From NCBI GenBank assembly GCA_036001225.1, contig DASYUM010000200.1, positions 1 through 15,240 on the forward strand: a stretch of DNA of 15,240 nucleotides, in the 5' to 3' direction. The notes under the pieces are model-generated. The model saw only the letters and a list, made by a program, of their open reading frames with translations. It made no database searches and was not told the origin of the DNA. A program made the translations under genes and the position numbers. Shown here piece after piece: positions 1-8,213 of the stretch; the first letter of the stretch is position 1, and each line of letters starts with the position of its first letter. The DNA comes from DASYUM01 sp036001225 (GTDB taxonomy: Bacteria > Methylomirabilota > Methylomirabilia > Rokubacteriales > DASRDR01).

Positions 1-3000
1 GGTGTGGGACGCCACCTACGCGCGGTTGGCCGCGCTCATCCGGGCGCACCGGACGACCCTGGTCTTCGCCAACAGTCGGCGGCTCGCCGAGCGGATCGCG
101 GTCCGACTGACCGAGCGCCTCGGACCCGAGATGGTGGCCGCGCACCACGGCTCGCTCTCCCGGCGCCGGCGGCTTGAGGCCGAAGCCCGACTCAAGGCCG
201 GCGAGATCCGGGCCATCGTGGCGACCGGCTCGCTCGAGCTCGGGATCGATGTCGGCACCATCGAATGCGTCTGTCAGGTGGAGTCGCCCCGCGCGATCGC
301 GACCGCGATTCAGCGGGTCGGCCGCTCCGGCCACTGGCTCGGGGCCACGCCCAGAGGACGGCTGTTCGCGCTCACGTGCGACGAGCTGTTCGAGTGCGCC
401 GCCGTCGTCCGCGAGATCCGGGGCGGTCGGCTCGACCGGGTCGAGATCCCGCGGCAGCCGCTCGACGTCCTCGCCCAGCAGCTGGTGGCGACGACCGCCG
501 ACGCCGAATGGGAAGCCGACCGGCTCTTCGACCTGGTCCGCCGGACGGCCCCCTATCGCGACCTCACCCGGGCCGACTTCGATCGCGTCCTCCGGATGGA
601 GGCGGAGCGGCTGCCGACCGAGCCCAAGGGCACGGCGCCCCGGCTGTACTGGGACACGCTGCGCGACCGGGTCCGCGGCCGGCGAGGCGCCCGGCTGGCG
701 GTCGTGACCTCGGGGGGCACGATCCCCGACAGCACGGACTACGACGTGGTGCTGGAGCCGGACGGGATCACCCTCGGCCAGGTCAACGAGGACTTCGCCC
801 AGGAGTCGATGCGGGGCGACATCTTCACGCTCGGCAACGCGCCGTGGCGGATCCTCCGCATCCAGCGGGGCCGGATGGTCGTGGAGTCGGCGAAGGGGCT
901 GCCGCCGACGATCCCGTTCTGGCACGGCGAGCTGCCGGGCCGGACCGCCGAGCTATCGGCGGCGGTGGCCCGGCTCCGGATGGAGGTCGCCGGTCGCCTG
1001 GCCGAGCCCGCGGTCGCGGCGGAGTGGCTGGCGGCCGAGGCGGCGCTCGAGCCCGATGCCGCCCGGCAAGCCGTCGAGTACGTGGCCCGGCAGCAGGCGG
1101 CGGTCGGCCTGGTGCCGACCGACACCGAGCTCCTGGCCGAGCGGTTCTTCGACAGCCTCGGCGGCACCCAGGTGGTCCTCCACGCGCCGTACGGGATGCG
1201 CGTGAACCGGGCCTGGGGCCTGGCGCTGTCGAAGCGGATCTGCCGCAGCTTCAACTTCGAGATCCAATCGGCGGCCACGGACGACGCGGTGCTCCTCTCG
1301 TTCGGACCGCGTCACGCGTTTCCGCTGGAGGCGATCTGGACGTATCTGGCGCCGGCCACGCTGCGGGAGACGCTGGTGCAGGCCGTGCTGACGGCGCCGC
1401 TCTTCGAGACGCGTTTCCGCCAGGCTGCCGTGCGGGCGCTCCTGATCCTCCGCCATGCCGGCGGCCGGCGGGTGCCCGCCTACCTCCAGAAGCTTCGCGC
1501 GACCGATCTCCTGGCCGCCTGCTTCCCCGAGCAGCAGATGTGCCTGGACAACCGGGCCCCCGACCTCGACGTCCCGGTGCCGGATCACCCCCTGGTCCAA
1601 GAGACGCTCCGCGAATGTCTGGAGGACGCCCTGGATCTGCCGCGCCTGCAGGCGGTGCTGGAAGGGATCCGGCTGGGGACGATCCGCACCCAGGCCCGCG
1701 AACTGCCGGCGCCGTCGCCCTTCGCCCACAAGATCCTCGCCGCCTGGGACTACGCCTTCCTCGACGATGCCCCCCGCGAGGAGCGCCGCAGCCGAACCGT
1801 CCAGTCGCACCGCGGGCTCCTCCAGGAGGTGGCCCCGGGCGAGCAGCTGGCCGGGCTGCTCGATCCCGAGGCGATCGCCCGCGTGGCCGAGGAGGTCGGT
1901 GGACGAGTCCCGGCCACCCGGGTCCGCGACGCCGGCGAGCTGTGCGAGGCGCTGAAGGACGCCGGCCCGCAGACCGAGGCCGAGCTGGGCTTCCGGGCCG
2001 GCGGCGATGCCAGTCCGCTGCTCGCCGAGCTGGTGGCCGAGGGGCGCGTCGTGCAGGCCGGCCGCGGGAGCGGGCCGCCGGTCTGGGTCGCGGTCGAGAC
2101 GCTGCCCCTGTGCCGAGCCGTCTACCCCGGTCTGGCCGAGGAGCCAGCGCTGATCCTCCCCGAGCCGCTGGCCCACCAGGCGTGGGAGCCCGAAGCCGCG
2201 CAGCGGGAACTGGTCCGGCGCCGGCTCCGCCACGCCGGCCCCGTCGGGGTCGCCGATCTGGCGGCCGCGCTGGCGTTGGCCGAGCCCGCGGTCGCCCAGG
2301 CCCTGGCCGCCCTGGAGGCGGAGGGCGTCGTCTTCCGCGGGCGGTACGATGCCCGCGGACCCGCCGAGCAGTGGTGCGAACGCACCGTGCTCGAGCGCAT
2401 CCACCGCTTGACCCTGACCCGCCTGCGGGCCGAGATCGAGCCGGTCGGGCCGGCGGTCTTCACCGATTTTCTCTGCCGCTGGCAGCGCGTCGGTCCCGAC
2501 GCGCGCCTGCACGGCGTGGCCGGCCTTCAGGAGATCCTGGCCCAGATGCAGGGGTTGGAGCGTCCCGCGCTCGCGTGGGAGCGAGATGTCCTCGCCGTCC
2601 GCATCGCCGACTACCGGCCGGAGCTGCTCGACCAGCTGACCCTCTCCGGCACGTTCCTCTGGGGCCGCGTCGGATCCGACGCGGCCGCGCCCGACCCCGC
2701 CGAGGGCCGACCGGGCGGTCCGCCGCCGATCGCGTTCCTCGGTCGCGGCGACCTCGGCTGGCTCCGCCATCCGGCCGAGGGGGCGACCCCGCCCCCCGAG
2801 GGTCTCGGCGGCGCCGCGCGCGCCGCGCTGGCGGCGCTGGAAAGCCGGGGCGCCCTCTTCCTCGACGAGCTGGCGCGGCTGCTCCGCCTGGAGCCCCCCG
2901 AAGTGCTGGCCGCGCTGTGGGAGCTGGCCCGCGTCGGGCTGCTCACGAGCGACGGTTTCCAGGCCGTGCGCCTGCTCGGCTCGCTTCCCGGGCGCCAGGG

Positions 3001-3724
3001 CCTCCACCACGCGGCCCACGGCGGCGGCCGGCCGAGCCGCTCGGCCCTGCGGCTGCGCGTGACGCTCCGCACGCTGCCGGGCCGGTGGTCGCTCTTGCCG
3101 CCCGGCGACACCGACCCCGAAGCCCGTGCCGAGGCGTGGGCGGGACTGCTGCTCGCGCGCTACGGCGTCGTGTTCCGCGAGCTGGCTCGGGCGGAGGCGG
3201 GGGCCCCCCCGTGGCGGGAGCTGGCCCCCGTCTATCGGCGTCGGGAGTTCGCCGGCACGGTCCGGCGCGGGCTCTTCGTCCAGCCGGGCTCCGGCGAGCA
3301 GTATGCGCTCCCCCCGGCGATCGAACACCTCCGGGAGGTCCGCCGCCGACCGGATCCTCGCTGGCTCGTCCTCTCGGCGGTCGATCCCGCGCTCGGCTAC
3401 GGCGGCGTCTTTCCCGAGCCCCGACTCGTCCGGCACCCGGCCCACCTGGTCGTCCTCCGGGGCGGCCAGCCGCTCCTCGGGCTCGAGGGAACCCGGCTGT
3501 GGACGACCGCCGACCTCGCCGCCGACGCGCGAGTCGACGCGGTCGCCGCGCTCGTCGTGGAGCGGCGCGGCCGCCGTCTCGTCGTGGAGACGGTGGACGA
3601 TGCGCCGGTGCTCGCTTCGCCGTGGCTCGGGTGCCTGGCCGAGGCCGGCTTTCATTCCGACGGCGAGCGGCTCACGTTCGACGGCTATCCCGGTCCTCGA
3701 CCCCGCCCGCGCGCCGCGCCCTGA
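1..3724 (+). CDS. lhr: Lhr-family ATP-dependent helicase, C-terminal part (5' end outside window)
   Basis: Large superfamily 2 DNA helicase of the Lhr family, cytoplasmic, implicated in DNA repair in other bacteria. The window begins inside RecA-like domain 2, so the ATP-binding domain (Walker A and DExH box) lies upstream; the GTG at base 2 is in frame but is not the true start. Counting from it, motif IV is TLVFANSRR (19-27), motif V ATGSLELGIDVG (74-85) and motif VI QRVGRSGH (104-111). A winged-helix region follows, then a DEAD-associated core containing HAPYGMRVNRAWGLAL (about 398-413), and a long Lhr C-terminal region containing ARYGVVFRELARAE and RRGLFV near residues 1055-1095. About 1240 residues remain, which fits a full-length Lhr of about 1500 rather than a core-only form. 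The reading frame is intact to the TGA at 3722. The next gene follows with no gap. Family assignment is firm; the in vivo role is inferred from relatives. Confidence 0.93.
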   Translation, partial: VWDATYARLAALIRAHRTTLVFANSRRLAERIAVRLTERLGPEMVAAHHGSLSRRRRLEAEARLKAGEIRAIVATGSLELGIDVGTIECVCQVESPRAIATAIQRVGRSGHWLGATPRGRLFALTCDELFECAAVVREIRGGRLDRVEIPRQPLDVLAQQLVATTADAEWEADRLFDLVRRTAPYRDLTRADFDRVLRMEAERLPTEPKGTAPRLYWDTLRDRVRGRRGARLAVVTSGGTIPDSTDYDVVLEPDGITLGQVNEDFAQESMRGDIFTLGNAPWRILRIQRGRMVVESAKGLPPTIPFWHGELPGRTAELSAAVARLRMEVAGRLAEPAVAAEWLAAEAALEPDAARQAVEYVARQQAAVGLVPTDTELLAERFFDSLGGTQVVLHAPYGMRVNRAWGLALSKRICRSFNFEIQSAATDDAVLLSFGPRHAFPLEAIWTYLAPATLRETLVQAVLTAPLFETRFRQAAVRALLILRHAGGRRVPAYLQKLRATDLLAACFPEQQMCLDNRAPDLDVPVPDHPLVQETLRECLEDALDLPRLQAVLEGIRLGTIRTQARELPAPSPFAHKILAAWDYAFLDDAPREERRSRTVQSHRGLLQEVAPGEQLAGLLDPEAIARVAEEVGGRVPATRVRDAGELCEALKDAGPQTEAELGFRAGGDASPLLAELVAEGRVVQAGRGSGPPVWVAVETLPLCRAVYPGLAEEPALILPEPLAHQAWEPEAAQRELVRRRLRHAGPVGVADLAAALALAEPAVAQALAALEAEGVVFRGRYDARGPAEQWCERTVLERIHRLTLTRLRAEIEPVGPAVFTDFLCRWQRVGPDARLHGVAGLQEILAQMQGLERPALAWERDVLAVRIADYRPELLDQLTLSGTFLWGRVGSDAAAPDPAEGRPGGPPPIAFLGRGDLGWLRHPAEGATPPPEGLGGAARAALAALESRGALFLDELARLLRLEPPEVLAALWELARVGLLTSDGFQAVRLLGSLPGRQGLHHAAHGGGRPSRSALRLRVTLRTLPGRWSLLPPGDTDPEARAEAWAGLLLARYGVVFRELARAEAGAPPWRELAPVYRRREFAGTVRRGLFVQPGSGEQYALPPAIEHLREVRRRPDPRWLVLSAVDPALGYGGVFPEPRLVRHPAHLVVLRGGQPLLGLEGTRLWTTADLAADARVDAVAALVVERRGRRLVVETVDDAPVLASPWLGCLAEAGFHSDGERLTFDGYPGPRPRPRAAP

Positions 3725-4617
3725 CATCTCCTCGACCGCTGTTCGGCTTCGCGCTCATCGTGGCTGCCGCCATGACCTGGGGCACGACAGGCGCCACCAT
3801 GAAGCTCGTCGCGCGCGATTCTCCGATGTCACCACTCCTGATCGGCTTCTTCCGGGTCGCCATCGCGGCGCCGTGCCTCCTCCTCGCCGCCCGCGGCCTG
3901 GGCGGCTCCCTCGCCCGGCCGCGTGGGCGCGACCGGGGCCGGCTCTTGGTGGCGGGGCTGGCCATGGGCGGCTACCAGGTCTGCTACTTCTACGGCGTGG
4001 CCAAGACGTCGGTCGCGGTCGGCGCGCTCATCGCGATCTGCAGCGCGCCGCTGATGATCACGGGACTGGCCGCCGCGCTCCTCGGGGAGCGGGTCACCGC
4101 GGTCACGACCCTCGCGCTGGCCCTGGGAGTCACCGGCGCCGCCCTCCTCACCGTCGGCCCCCATGAGTTCGGCGCCTTCCCGCCCGACTTCCTCGGCGGG
4201 ATCACCCTCGCCCTCGGAGCTGGCCTCTGCTACGCGGTATACGCGGTCGTCGTCAAGGCGGCCGTGGCCAGGATGCCGCCGCTGTCGGTGGCCGCGTTGA
4301 CCTTCTCGGTCGCCGCCATCGCGCTCGCCCCGACCCTCGCCCTCGAGCCGGTCGTCGCGGGCCCCCGGGCGTGGGTCCTCCTCGCCTACCTGGGAATCGT
4401 CCCGACCGCGTTGGCCTACATCCTCTATGTGACCGGCCTCAGGTCCACGCCCGTGGGCGTGTCGGGTGTCCTGGCCCTCGTCGAGCCCCTGACGGCCACC
4501 CTCCTCGGCGTCGTGGTCTTCGGGGACCGGCTGGGCTGGCCGGGCGCCGTCGGGGCTGCGCTGCTACTCGGCGCCGTCCTGCTGCTAGCCGAACGCGAGC
4601 GACGGGCGCGGGGCTGA
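3721..4617 (+). CDS. EamA/DMT-superfamily inner-membrane transporter
   Basis: Integral membrane permease of the drug/metabolite transporter superfamily, probably exporting a small metabolite; substrate unknown. The product of about 298 residues matches the usual family length. It shows two EamA repeats (about 8-145 and 158-290) with roughly ten hydrophobic helices. The first begins FGFALIVAAAMTWGTTGA. The repeat-ending LGER signature is at 121-124, and its counterpart FGDR at 267-270. The start is uncertain: the first helix begins immediately after the Lhr stop, so I chose the CTG at 3721, which overlaps that stop as CTGA and suggests translational coupling. A GTG at 3760 would cut the first helix in half. 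GTGs at 3622 and 3631 would put 30 or more residues of out-of-frame Lhr sequence in front. No clear Shine-Dalgarno sequence is visible for any of these. Family call firm, start weak. Confidence 0.88.
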   Translation: MTSPRPLFGFALIVAAAMTWGTTGATMKLVARDSPMSPLLIGFFRVAIAAPCLLLAARGLGGSLARPRGRDRGRLLVAGLAMGGYQVCYFYGVAKTSVAVGALIAICSAPLMITGLAAALLGERVTAVTTLALALGVTGAALLTVGPHEFGAFPPDFLGGITLALGAGLCYAVYAVVVKAAVARMPPLSVAALTFSVAAIALAPTLALEPVVAGPRAWVLLAYLGIVPTALAYILYVTGLRSTPVGVSGVLALVEPLTATLLGVVVFGDRLGWPGAVGAALLLGAVLLLAERERRARG

Positions 4618-4634
4618 AGGCAGGCCGGTCGGGA

Positions 4635-6518
4635 TCAGGCGCCGGGGAGGCGCGCCGCCACGCGATCGAGCTGGAGCTGGGCGAGCCCGGGCCGATCCTC
4701 GCCGCCGCCGGCGACCAACAGCGTCGAGCGGCTGGGCACTTCGGTGACCGGGCGGATCACCACACGCTCGTCGCCCAGCCGGAGCACGATCGAATGCACC
4801 GGCCCCACGCCACCCGGATCGTCATCGACCTCCATCACCTGGTAGACGTCCCGGGCGAAGCGGCCGAGCGCGCGCCCATCCACGCCGGGTTTCACCAGCA
4901 GGTAGAGAAGCACTTGCCCGGTCGGATCCTGGAGCGCGATCGGCGCCACGTCGCCGCAGGCGTCGACGGCGCGGGCGAGAGTGTCTACCCGCGGCGGCAC
5001 CGGGGCTGGGCGCAGCTCGGTCGCGGCCGCCGGGCCATGGGCAGCGACGTCGGGCGAGGCCGACGCGCCTCCGGCGGCAGGCTGCTCGGCGGCGATCCGA
5101 CGCGAGAGAACTTCCAGCAGCGCGAGCGAGCCGCGGGTCGGCACGGCGGCGACGAGCACCGGCCCGCCCCCGCGCAGCGGACCGAGCGGGGTCAGGACCA
5201 TGGCGCCCGCGGCCCCCCGCAGCGTGGCCTGGGTCACCGGGTGCGGTCCCGGCGTCTGCATCAGGGCCGCGAGGAACCGGAACGCCGAACGGACGACCAC
5301 CTCCTGGGCGAGCCGTGGCGAGCAGGCGGTGAACAGGGTCACCCCCATCAGCGCGTGCGTCGTGACCGGGAGCCGGCCTACCGGGCGAAGGCGTGCCGCG
5401 ATGCGCCGCGTCTCGGCGGCGTGGTCTGGTCGGGGCACCGCCTCCACCGGGCCCGCCTCGGGAGCCGGCGCCAGGGTCGGCGGCGTGGAGGCCGCCGGCG
5501 CGGGCGTCGGTGGAGCCGAGACCGGCGGCGCGGCCTCGACCGCGACAGCGGTCGCCTCGAGCGTCGGAGCCAGGGGTGGCTCCACCCGCGGCACGATCGG
5601 TCGGGCCGGGGCTGGCTCGACCACGGGTGCTGGCGGGGGCGCGATCGCCGCGCTCAGGATCGGCTTCGACGGCAGCAGCGCCGGGGGCTCGGGGGCCAGC
5701 ACGGAGGCCGCCGGCGCGGGGGTGGTCTCGATCGCCGGTGCAGGGTGCGCCGCTTCTCGAACGGCCGGCGCCACCGATTGCGGTGAGACGGGCAACGGTG
5801 CCGGGGGGGACGCCTTCGTCTCGAAGATACCAGGCCGGTCCGGCCGCGGGAGCCGGTCGGGCTGTCGCGGTACCAGGGGCGCTGGCGTCGGGGTCCGCGC
5901 CAGCGGGGGCCGGGGGCCCGGCGTCGGGCGCGGGGGCTGGAGTGCTCGCCGCCACTCCGGCGTCAGCTCCCGTCCGAGGTCCTCTTCGCGGAGGCGCTCG
6001 CCGCCGGCCGTGCCGACCAGGTCGGCATCCCACACAGACGTTCCCCGCGTGAGGGGCGGGGTGGGCATGCGCCGGGCGCCCGCGGCCCGCCCGCGGCGCC
6101 GCCGGCGTGGTTCCGTCAGCAGGTCACGGCATGGGAAGAAGACGAGTGGCACCGCGAGAAGCTGGACGATCGCCGCGGCTGGATACGCCCACAGGAGCGC
6201 CGGGCTCATGTCGCCCGGCGGCCACAGCTCGATCGCCGCGTAGAGGGCGGCCGTGGCGACGTTGAGCAGGACGTAGCCGACGCAGAGTGCGGCCGCGCCC
6301 GCGAGCCGGCGCGCCAGCTGGACACGCGGGAGTCCAGTCAGCAGCAGCCCGTAGAGCAGCGGGGGAGCCACCACCGGCAGCCAGCCCGGGACGTCGGCCG
6401 CCCCGGCCAGGTGCTCGTTGGAGACAGTGGTCGGCGCCCAAGCGTAGAGGATGGCGCCGCTGATGGCGAGCAGCCAGGCCGACGGCTGCCTGAGGCTATC
6501 CACGGGTCCGGCCCTCAC
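4635..6518 (-). CDS. Four-helix membrane protein with Pro/Ala-rich linker and two Roadblock-like domains
   Basis: The 627-residue product has three parts. Residues 1-130 hold four likely membrane helices (about 13-28, 44-64, 71-97, 105-128), followed by an Arg-rich stretch (138-150) that fits a cytoplasmic face. Residues about 150-365 are a low-complexity linker rich in proline and alanine. The C-terminus has two segments resembling Roadblock/LC7 domains: about 384-478, ending with a hydrophobic hairpin and helix around VLVAAVPTRGSLALLEVL, and about 511-624, ending STLLVAGGGEDRPGLAQLQL. The Roadblock reading rests on pattern, not on a search, and the first copy is the more divergent. The GTG start overlaps the stop of the upstream receiver-Roadblock gene by four bases (GTGA), so the two are probably co-translated and may interact, since Roadblock proteins commonly dimerise. 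I infer a membrane-anchored partner or output scaffold of the chemosensory system. No known gene name fits. Confidence 0.82.
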   Translation of the reverse strand: MRAGPVDSLRQPSAWLLAISGAILYAWAPTTVSNEHLAGAADVPGWLPVVAPPLLYGLLLTGLPRVQLARRLAGAAALCVGYVLLNVATAALYAAIELWPPGDMSPALLWAYPAAAIVQLLAVPLVFFPCRDLLTEPRRRRRGRAAGARRMPTPPLTRGTSVWDADLVGTAGGERLREEDLGRELTPEWRRALQPPRPTPGPRPPLARTPTPAPLVPRQPDRLPRPDRPGIFETKASPPAPLPVSPQSVAPAVREAAHPAPAIETTPAPAASVLAPEPPALLPSKPILSAAIAPPPAPVVEPAPARPIVPRVEPPLAPTLEATAVAVEAAPPVSAPPTPAPAASTPPTLAPAPEAGPVEAVPRPDHAAETRRIAARLRPVGRLPVTTHALMGVTLFTACSPRLAQEVVVRSAFRFLAALMQTPGPHPVTQATLRGAAGAMVLTPLGPLRGGGPVLVAAVPTRGSLALLEVLSRRIAAEQPAAGGASASPDVAAHGPAAATELRPAPVPPRVDTLARAVDACGDVAPIALQDPTGQVLLYLLVKPGVDGRALGRFARDVYQVMEVDDDPGGVGPVHSIVLRLGDERVVIRPVTEVPSRSTLLVAGGGEDRPGLAQLQLDRVAARLPGA

Positions 6519-7360
6519 ATGGCCCGGAGCAGGTCCGGGAGCGCCCGCTTGACGCTGTAGCGCACCTTGCCGAGCACGGTCGGGTCGTTGAGGACGACCG
6601 CGAGCATGGCGGCGGGGCCGACGGTGTGGAGGAGTACGATGCCCCCCTCGAATTCCAGGATCAGCGCCTGCAGCAGTCCCTGGGTCAGTTCGCGTCCGAT
6701 GCCCTCCCCGGCTTCCGCGACTGCCGAGGCTAACGCCCAGGCCAGCTCCACGTCCATGGTGGCCTCGCCCGCCGATTCGATCAGGAATCCTTCGCGATCT
6801 ACCAGCGCGACGAGCCGCACCCCGGCGACCCCGGCGAACTGGGCCAGCGAGGTCTTGAGGTCCTGGGCCGACAGGGCGCTGCTCGTGTCCGGCACCGGGT
6901 CGTCGGCTCGGGTCACGAGCCCGCTCAGCGCTGCCAGCGACGGCGTGGTCCCGTCGGCCGGCGACCCCCCGGCCACCGCCGGCGCCTCCGCCGGCCGGGC
7001 CGAGAGGAGGCCGTCGATCTTCCGTACCAGCTCCTCGGCCGCGAAGGGCTTCCGCATCACGTCATCGGAGCGGACCTGGGCTGCGCGCTCGAGCACGGTG
7101 CCGTTGACGATCCCCGAGATCAGGAGGACGGGCGTCTTGGCCAGGCCGGGACGGCTCTTCACGTAGTCGCAGATCTGGTAGCCGTCCTGGTCGGGCATGA
7201 TCACGTCGCAGATGACGAGGTCGGGCGCTTCGCGCTCGATCCGCTCGATCGCTTCGCCCCCGGTCGCGGCCGACACGACCTGGATGCTGCGGGCCTCCAG
7301 GGCGCGCTCGACCACCTTCCGGATCGTCACGCTGTCATCGACGATGAGGACTTTGGGCAT
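6515..7360 (-). CDS. Response regulator: receiver domain fused to Roadblock/LC7 domain
   Basis: A 281-residue soluble protein. Residues 1-120 are a complete CheY-like receiver: acidic pocket D8-D9, phospho-acceptor D52 in CDVIMPDQDG, switch residue S82, and K104 in RKPF. All residues needed for phosphorylation by the CheA of this operon are present. After a flexible linker (about 121-163), residues about 165-275 form a Roadblock/LC7 domain with the typical course: FAGVAGVRLVALVDREGFLI, a helix ending in GIGREL, then LLHTVGPAAMLAVVLNDP and a final helix. Roadblock proteins such as MglB bind and regulate Ras-like GTPases, so phosphorylation may control a GTPase or a Roadblock partner; that link is inferred. 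The ATG start lies 24 bases after the upstream gene. The stop TGA is embedded in ATGTGA, which supplies the GTG start of the next gene. Confidence 0.92.
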   Translation of the reverse strand: MPKVLIVDDSVTIRKVVERALEARSIQVVSAATGGEAIERIEREAPDLVICDVIMPDQDGYQICDYVKSRPGLAKTPVLLISGIVNGTVLERAAQVRSDDVMRKPFAAEELVRKIDGLLSARPAEAPAVAGGSPADGTTPSLAALSGLVTRADDPVPDTSSALSAQDLKTSLAQFAGVAGVRLVALVDREGFLIESAGEATMDVELAWALASAVAEAGEGIGRELTQGLLQALILEFEGGIVLLHTVGPAAMLAVVLNDPTVLGKVRYSVKRALPDLLRAM

Positions 7361-7384
7361 GGCCCGACCCGTCGGCTTCCCCGC

Positions 7385-7816
7385 TCAGGACCGGAACCCG
7401 GATGACTCGGTCGGCGCCGACTCCCGCGCCGGTGCCGGAGCCGCGTCGGTCTGGCGGCGGCTCAGTAGCTCCCCGACCTGGCCCACGAGCGTCGAGAGGT
7501 TGAACTTGCCCGCGATCACGCGACTCACGCCGGCGCGGGCAGCCGCGGCGGCCACCGGCCCCGCCGGCCCGGTGAGGAGGAGGAACGGGATGTTCTTGGT
7601 GGTGGGATCGGCCCGGATGATCGAGCAGAGCTCGTAGCCGTCCATGTCCTGGTTTTCGGACAGGCTCACGATCAGATCCGGCCGGTCCCACTCGAGCATC
7701 GTGAGCGCGAACGACCCGCTGAGGGCCACGGTGACCTCGTAGCCGGCGGTCGCCAGGGCCTTCTGGAGAGCCACGAGGTTTTCCCAGTCGGCATCGATGA
7801 GCAGCACTTTAGCCAT
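7385..7816 (-). CDS. Stand-alone receiver-like protein lacking the phospho-acceptor Asp (pseudo-receiver)
   Basis: A 143-residue protein with a single receiver fold (about 1-120) and a short Ala/Pro/Ser tail. The fold is recognisable from MAKVLLIDAD, PDLIV, DMDGYELC and FLLLTG, with conserved T82 and K104 (GKF). Aligned on the DMDGYEL turn, the phospho-acceptor position is L52 (codon CTG at 7661-7663), and the usual proline after it is Q56. The first acidic pair is changed to D8-A9-D10. It therefore should not be phosphorylated in the normal way, although it keeps the switch threonine and the lysine. It probably acts as a binding module, for example for CheA, the CheW proteins or the receiver-Roadblock protein; that is inference. 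Its ATG overlaps the end of the upstream CheW gene by eight bases (ATGGCTAA). By content it sits where PilG or PilH would in a Pil-Chp-like cluster. Confidence 0.88.
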   Translation of the reverse strand: MAKVLLIDADWENLVALQKALATAGYEVTVALSGSFALTMLEWDRPDLIVSLSENQDMDGYELCSIIRADPTTKNIPFLLLTGPAGPVAAAAARAGVSRVIAGKFNLSTLVGQVGELLSRRQTDAAPAPARESAPTESSGFRS

Positions 7817-8213
7817 GGAAGCCTCCCCAGGCGCCGAGATTCAGTACGGGCAGTCCCGGCCCTTCATCGGTTGCGGGCGCCAGGCCAACCACGCCGTCGA
7901 TCGGGAAGCAGACCTCGCCGGCGTCGCTCCGGACGAACAAGCACAGACCGGGCGGTCCGGCGGGACCGGCTCGGCCCAGCCCGAGTCGCGGGTGCAGATC
8001 GACCAGCGGCACCAGACGGTCCCGGTGCAGGGCCATCCCCAGGTTCGCCGGGTCTTCGCACGGAACCGGCGTGTAGGCCGCGACCGGCGCCAACTCCACG
8101 ACCCGATCGGCGGGAACCGCGAACCGCGCCGCACCGAGCGCGCACACCACGACCGTCCGCCGGGGCGTGGTCGCGGGCTGGCTGGCGCGCCGCCGCAGCA
8201 TCCCGCGCCTCAC
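7809..8213 (-). CDS. cheW: CheW-like coupling protein, short form
   Basis: Adaptor thought to link receptors to CheA. The 134-residue product has a basic N-terminus (about 1-19) and a CheW domain from residue 18 to the end. Typical elements are VVVCALGAARFAVPADRV, then RDRLVPLVDLHPRLGL (65-80), then a GEVCFPIDGVVGL strand (99-111). The domain is short: the segment that normally carries the last interaction loop and the closing strands is reduced to about 20 residues ending WGGFHG. It may therefore be a minimal or specialised CheW. The GTG start overlaps the stop of the preceding CheW gene by four bases (GTGA); an in-frame ATG at codon 5 is an alternative. The TAA stop overlaps the receiver gene start. 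Confidence 0.8.
   Translation of the reverse strand: MRRGMLRRRASQPATTPRRTVVVCALGAARFAVPADRVVELAPVAAYTPVPCEDPANLGMALHRDRLVPLVDLHPRLGLGRAGPAGPPGLCLFVRSDAGEVCFPIDGVVGLAPATDEGPGLPVLNLGAWGGFHG

Noticed and set aside
265..3720. Very long open frame on the plus strand overlapping the helicase
   Set aside because: It is Arg/Pro/Gly-rich shadow translation of lhr in another frame; only its last part (from about 3721) encodes a real protein, the EamA transporter.
953..3727. Open frame of 924 codons antisense to the helicase
   Set aside because: Composition is typical of a high-GC antisense shadow (Gly/Arg/Asp/Gln-rich, no domain), and the opposite strand has clear helicase motifs.
4371..6243. Long plus-strand open frames opposite the membrane Roadblock gene
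   Set aside because: Low-complexity shadows; the minus strand shows membrane helices, overlap coupling and Roadblock-like domains.
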